Below, one piece after another: positions 59,966 to 64,000 of a stretch of 64,000 bases of DNA. The stretch lies in contig JAQOTA010000050.1 of the NCBI GenBank assembly GCA_029532415.1, positions 62,001-126,000 on the forward strand, in the 5' to 3' direction. Below the pieces are notes generated by a model. That model had not been told where the DNA came from. It saw only the letters and a list, made by a program, of their open reading frames with translations, and ran no database searches. Each line of letters begins with the position of its first letter. The stretch's first letter is position 1. The translations under genes were made by a program, and so were the position numbers. This DNA is from Marasmius tenuissimus. Lineage: Eukaryota > Basidiomycota > Agaricomycetes > Agaricales > Marasmiaceae.

Positions 59966-60389
59966 GTATGTTGAAGAAAAAAAGATGTTGAAGCTTCAGG
60001 GTTTGCAAGAGCAACATGCCATCCTGTATGCTCAAAATGAAGGGCCTATCGGTGTTTTATATTACCATATAACCTGCCATAGTGAGCTTTTGCATCAGTC
60101 CTCAGATATTCTTTGGATGAGCTCAAGGGCTGACATTGTGACTCAGGCTGTCCAACTATCTACCATCCAACATTCTAAATTGTCACCAATGAAGATAAAC
60201 AAATGGAACAACATTACTATATGCAGGCTCAGAACAAGCTACCTACCTTCATACAACTTGGTGACCATCAGTTTGCAGAGACATTGTTGATTCAAGATTG
60301 GCATAACCAAATGGTTCTTTCAAAGTGTGTTGGGATTCCTATTTCACCAACATTCAGTGGCTAAAATTAGCAGTGCCTCAGCAACCAAC
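59966..60389 (+). other. Unidentified fragment between Copia elements
   Basis: A plus-strand frame from about 60000 to 60290 reads like protein (LQGLQEQHAILYAQNEGP) but matches nothing I can name; it may be gag sequence of the plus-strand element or another repeat. Confidence 0.3.
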
Positions 60390-60636
60390 TGTGCAACAGC
60401 GTATCTGTCGTGCCACACAGTGGAATCTGTTGAATCTATCACTACATTTGCGAATGTGTTTCAGACTGCAAGGTCGATCTTTTTTTTATTGACAGTGCCT
60501 ACAATCCTGCAGACATGTTTACCAAGAATCTAGGTCATGTCAAGTTCTCTGTCTTTAGAGAACATCTTGTACTTGAATTTTATCCGTCCAAATAGACACT
60601 TTGTGCTCTACTTATGCCGCACTTAGTGAGGGGGAG
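60390..60636 (+). mobile_element. Copia element 2: 3' tip of pol on the plus strand
   Basis: Plus strand, partly degraded: after a damaged stretch, CKVDLFFIDSAYNPADMFTKNL and GHVKFSVFREHLVLEF match the C-terminal RNase H of the minus-strand element at 61.77 kb, followed by a stop, the purine tract gtgagggggag and the LTR. Everything 5' of this is lost. Confidence 0.78.
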
Positions 60637-60894
60637 TGTTGAATCTGGACTCCCAGATATATGGACCATTGTATTGGGCTGCATCTATGCTTTAATTGTT
60701 TCACTATGATCTATGCTATTCCTAGTCACTCCCGTTATAGTAGCTACAGCCACGTCTGTATAGTAAATAAGTAGCTTTGTATCTACATGCAATACCAGTA
60801 CTTTTACTACTCCTGTTTCTGCCTCTTAGCCTATCTCCAGGTGAGCTAGTCTGTCCCATGCTGCCACTGTGTGGGCAGGACCTCTGCCTCAACA
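60637..60894 (+). repeat. Copia element 2, 3' LTR (258 bp)
   Basis: Starts TGTTGAATCTGG, ends GCCTCAACA, so it has terminal TGTTG..CAACA inverted repeats. About 88% identical by eye to the opposite-strand LTR at 61470-61726. Confidence 0.85.
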
Positions 60895-61469
60895 GAATCC
60901 AAGCCTATCACTTCAACAAAGTGATGGAGTGTAATGGGCCAAATTTCTGGAAACCTCATTTCCGGGACCCCTATGTTTTTCCCCAACTCCATACCCCTCT
61001 GTACCCTCTCCAATTATGCCCTCTCAACCTTCTATTCTCATCCACCCCCTATGCTTCCCACTCTATTCCATCTCTCTCACTATTTATCAGTCACTCCCAA
61101 TCATTTCCGCGTTCCCAACAACAGCCCACTCCTCCCCAGCACTTGGTACCAGCATCCCGGGACCCGGGACTAGTTACCTGTCCAGGTCCACAGCATAGCC
61201 GCATTTCCAGAGTCTTGCCTGGGATGCCCGTGAATATTTCCAGGACCCGCAACCCAGCCCTGCAATCAGCTCTGTGATCCCTTAGCCCACTCAACCATTG
61301 CTATATTTATTTCTCACTTTATATATCTTTAAAATGGTAACGCAGGCAGAATAACTAAAGTGATTGCAACTGTCTGCGTACCCCAAAGGACCCCTCTTCT
61401 CATAGTATTGCCTGCAGGAGCTTGCAATATTCATCTCCAACATCATAATCACTTGCAGGAGCTTGTGAT
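60895..61469. other. Spacer between two tail-to-tail Copia LTRs
   Basis: 575 bp with no gene. Contains a pyrimidine-rich stretch (60960-61140) and, on the minus strand near 61400-61469, two copies of a CAAGCTCCTGCA-type direct repeat. Confidence 0.5.
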
Positions 61470-61726
61470 TGTTGAGGCAGAGGTCCTGCCCACGCAGTGG
61501 CAGCATGGGACAGACTAGCTCACCTGGAGATAAGCTTAGAGGCAGTAACGAGAGTAGTTAAAGTACTGGTATTGCATGTAGATACAGGACTACTTATATA
61601 CTATACAGAGGTGGCTGTATCTTCTATAACAGGAGTGACTAGGAATACATAGATCATAGTGAAACGATTGAAGCATATATGCGGCCTGATACAACGGTCC
61701 ATATATCCAGTAGTCTGGATTCAACA
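61470..61726 (-). repeat. Copia element 3, 3' LTR (257 bp)
   Basis: Minus strand TGTTGAATCCAG..CCTCAACA, immediately preceded by the purine-rich tract gagggggag and the 3' end of pol. It ends at the same TGTTG / CAACA borders as the opposite-strand LTR. Confidence 0.87.
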
Positions 61727-61767
61727 CTCCCCCTCACTAAGTGCGGCACAAGTAGAGCACGAAGCGT

Positions 61768-62583
61768 CTATTCGGACAAAGAAAATTCAAGTCCAAGATG
61801 TTCTCTAAAAGCGGAGAACTTGACATGACCCAAATTCTTGGTAAACATGTCCACAGGATTGTAGGCACCGTGAATAAAGAAAAGATCAACCTTACGGTCT
61901 GAAACACATCTGCGAATGTAGTGATAGCGAATATCAATGTGTTTGGTGCAACGTTCTTGAACTTCGTTAGAGGCGATAAAAATTGAGCCTTGATTGTCTC
62001 CACATATGGGTACAGGAGTCATGTCAATCCCAAGTTCAGAGAGTAACTGTCGAATCCACACAGCTTGACGACTACAGTCGGATAGCGCCATGTATTCAGC
62101 TTCAGTGGATGAAAGCGCAACAGTCTTCTGGGCGCATGATTGCCAACAGAAGATGCCACCTGCCAACTTGAAGAAATAGCCCGTGATCGACCGACGCTTG
62201 ATAGGATCAGCAGCCCAATCAGAATCAGTGAATGCTAGTAAACCTCCGTCAGAGGCTCCATCATAGACCAATGCATAGTCTGGAGTTCCTGCAAGATAGC
62301 GGCAAATATAAAGCGCCTTCTTCAGGTGATCCTCCGATGGATTAGCAGAAAATTGAGAAAGCTTTGTAACAGCGTAGGCAATATCTGGACGAGTGCCAAG
62401 CATGATATACAGAAGCGATCTAATCACTGATTGATATTCAGTGCGATGTTTGGGATCAACAGGACCTTCATTGGGTTGTGGAATATAGCCGGCAGGAAGA
62501 GGAGTATCAGCTGCTTTTGCATTCTGCATGCCAAATCGCTTCAAGACCTTCTTCAAGTAGTCGGTCTGGTCAAGGAGGATTTT
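61768..62583 (-). pseudogene. Copia element 3: C-terminal RT and RNase H
   Basis: An open minus-strand frame of about 270 codons from KILLDQTDYLKKVLKRFG through the RT thumb/connection region (YQSVIRSLLYIMLGTRPDIAYAVTKLS) into RNase H: FTDSDWAADPIKRRS, ALSSTEAEYMALSDC, GDNQGSIFIAS, HIDIRYHYIR, NPVDMFTKNLGH. RNase H acidic residues (D in FTDSDW, E in STEAEY, D in GDNQG) are present. Unlike elements 1 and 2 this portion has no stops and is CpG-rich, so it is young. It is joined directly to the end of integrase at about 62584, with no RT palm in between. Confidence 0.87.
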
Positions 62584-63384
62584 ACAGCCTTTTCAGGGAT
62601 TTCACCCTCCGGGGTAAAGCCACGTGGTTTCTTATCAGAACACTTCAGGAACAAGTTTTCATCGAACAGAGCAGTAGCGCTTTTGAAGATAGTATTGTTG
62701 GACATCTTCGTGAAGACATATCCTTTCATGCCTTCCTGAAAACCAATAAAGGTCATCAGTTCCGAACGCGGAGATAACTTGTTAACTCGACGTTTTTCCG
62801 GAATAAACACATACGCTGCACATCCGAAGACACGGAGATCCGAAACATCCGGTGCACTGCCATGCAACTTTTCATGCGGGGTCAACCAACGTAAACGCTG
62901 GGACGGCGTCCGATTGTGAAGTGCAACAGCGTGCAACACACAGAATTCCCGCCAAGAAGGTGGAAGACAAGCATCAAAGCGAAGAGCTTGAGCTTTCTCG
63001 ACAATGGTCCGATTGAACCGTTCTGCACTCACCATTCTGTTCCGGCGTATATGGAATGCTGGTCAGAATTTTGATACCGTGCTCCTTTAGTACATCATCG
63101 AAGGCATCCGATTTGTACTCTCCCCCTCCATTGGACATCCATTCCTTAATATCAACACCGAATTGTACCTTCACCATAGCAATAAAGTCACGGAGCATCT
63201 TGAAAGAGTCAGATTTGTGTTGCATGAGCATTGTCCAGCCATGTGAAGTACAGTTGTCGACAAACGACATATACCATTTATATTTGTGGTACGACTCAGT
63301 GGGGAATTGTTTGAGGTCGGAGTGGATTTTCTCAAAGGGTTTCGAGGCACAGGTAGTGGAGTCAGGGAACGATCTGGAGTGCAT
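62584..63384 (-). pseudogene. Copia element 3: integrase
   Basis: Minus-strand catalytic core: KPFEKIHSDLKQFP (first Asp), YMSFVDNCTSHGWTMLM, then WMSNGGGEYKSDAFDD, where the expected SDGGGEY is SNGGGEY, so a second catalytic Asp is Asn, then TPEQNGE. A one-base frame change near 63020 separates this from SAERFNRTIVEKAQ, LPPSWREFC, ALHNRTPSQRL and VFGCAAYVFIPEKRR, the rest of the integrase. The frame ends EGEIPEKA at the deletion junction (about 62584). Confidence 0.85.
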
Positions 63385-63399
63385 CTTTCCTTCTGCACA

Positions 63400-64000
63400 T
63401 CATCGGCATAACCAGGTTTTCTTCGGTTTTCGGTCGAATTCCGCGAAGTTCTTGGTATGCTTCCGAGCTTTATCCAGAGCCTTGTCTGAACAATGTCCGA
63501 AACGTCTGTGTAGAACCTTGTAGTCAACTTTATCCATCATTGACTTGGCCATTAAGCTACGAGTAGATGCTTTCTGCGAGCTAACCCAAAAAATGGTTTG
63601 ACCAGGCATGAGCGGGTAAGATACCAATGACTGGTGTCGACCCTTTTGATAAAAAGCCAATTTGCTAGACAATCCGCGTACTTGCAGACCACCTTGCAAG
63701 AATTCTCCAAGCGAGAGAAGTCGAATTGACAGAAGCGGAACATAATAGACAGGATAGAGTCGTGTAATGTGTTCCTCCATACGACCGTCAGATCCTTCAA
63801 CAGAATGAGAGATGAACAGTCCCTTTTCCCTTAATTTGGATAGGGTTGTCCTTCTGTGCAGTGTTTAGCTGCGGTCCATTGTTCATGGGTTTGTACTCGG
63901 CAAAATCTTCGAGATCATAAGTAAAGTGCGATGAAGCACCTGAATCGACGATCCACTCTTGCGAGCTTCCAGTCGCCTTCTTTCCTTTACAATTGGCGCA
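63400..64000 (-). pseudogene. Copia element 3: protease and pre-integrase region, cut by window end
   Basis: From 64000 downward the minus strand reads the end of a zinc knuckle (ANCKGKK), then the aspartic protease active site WIVDSGASSHFTYDLEDF and IKGKGTV. A frame change near 63825 leads into HSVEGSDGRMEEHITRLYPV and LLSIRLLSLGEFL; then LHRRFGHCSDKALDKARKH, the gag-pre-integrase HHCC region. A stop lies after KKTWLCR, before the integrase. The gag gene and 5' LTR lie beyond position 64000. Confidence 0.85.

Larger units (their letters stand above)
51400..61700. other. CpG-depleted block
   Basis: Across this segment CG dinucleotides are rare while TG and CA are abundant. By hand I count five CpG in the 480 bases 56521-57000, against eight in the 120 bases 41281-41400 of ADE4. 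The block contains the decayed copy 2 gene, the first Copia element and the plus-strand Copia remnant, and ends before the CpG-richer Copia pol from about 61.75 kb onward. The pattern fits long-term cytosine methylation with deamination, or a RIP-like process. Confidence 0.65.

Overview
The window looks like nuclear DNA of a filamentous basidiomycete, most likely an Agaricomycete. Genes have many short (about 45-70 nt) GT..AG introns, and the repertoire is typical of that class: DUF6535 proteins, lineage-expanded BTB/POZ and MYND-finger proteins, multi-pass membrane proteins, Harbinger and Ty1/Copia transposons. The species cannot be named from the sequence. All exon maps were built by eye from splice sites, reading phase and paralogue comparison.

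Layout. 0-23 kb: three intact paralogues of a seven-transmembrane protein family (4.5-6.0 kb +, 9.8-11.4 kb -, 17.5-19.0 kb +) lie among decayed DUF6535 genes (0.8-3.1, 8.4-9.0, 12.7-14.7 kb), one unrecognised pseudogene (about 15.2 kb) and a poorly resolved minus-strand gene or gene remnant (19.2-22.8 kb). 23.6-27.9 kb: a complete PIF/Harbinger transposon with 70-bp terminal inverted repeats, a DDE nuclease gene and a convergent second gene. 30.7-38.4 kb: three BTB/POZ gene copies (two intact, one frameshifted and 5'-truncated), a DUF6535 fragment and a fourth, diverged 7TM paralogue. 38.2-46.5 kb: the most gene-like part, with a MYND-finger gene carrying an in-frame TGA, the purine gene for amidophosphoribosyltransferase (ADE4 type; nine exons, start codon split by an intron) and a divergently transcribed 13-exon amino-acid permease. 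47.1-49.7 kb: an Agaricomycete protein of unknown function whose decayed duplicate lies at 53.1-56.1 kb. About 51.4-61.7 kb is strikingly poor in CpG. 57.5-64.0 kb: three damaged Ty1/Copia elements with LTRs, the last running off the window.

ADE4 and the permease are the only clear housekeeping or metabolic genes; they share a 1.07-kb divergent promoter region. The rest is accessory, family-expansion and transposon territory. No new multi-gene system could be demonstrated. The most notable observations are the 7TM family with fixed exon architecture, the split ADE4 start codon, the intact Harbinger element, the mosaic BTB duplication that replaced the end of the MYND gene, the CpG-depleted block, and a Copia element that lost its RT core but kept an open RNase H frame.
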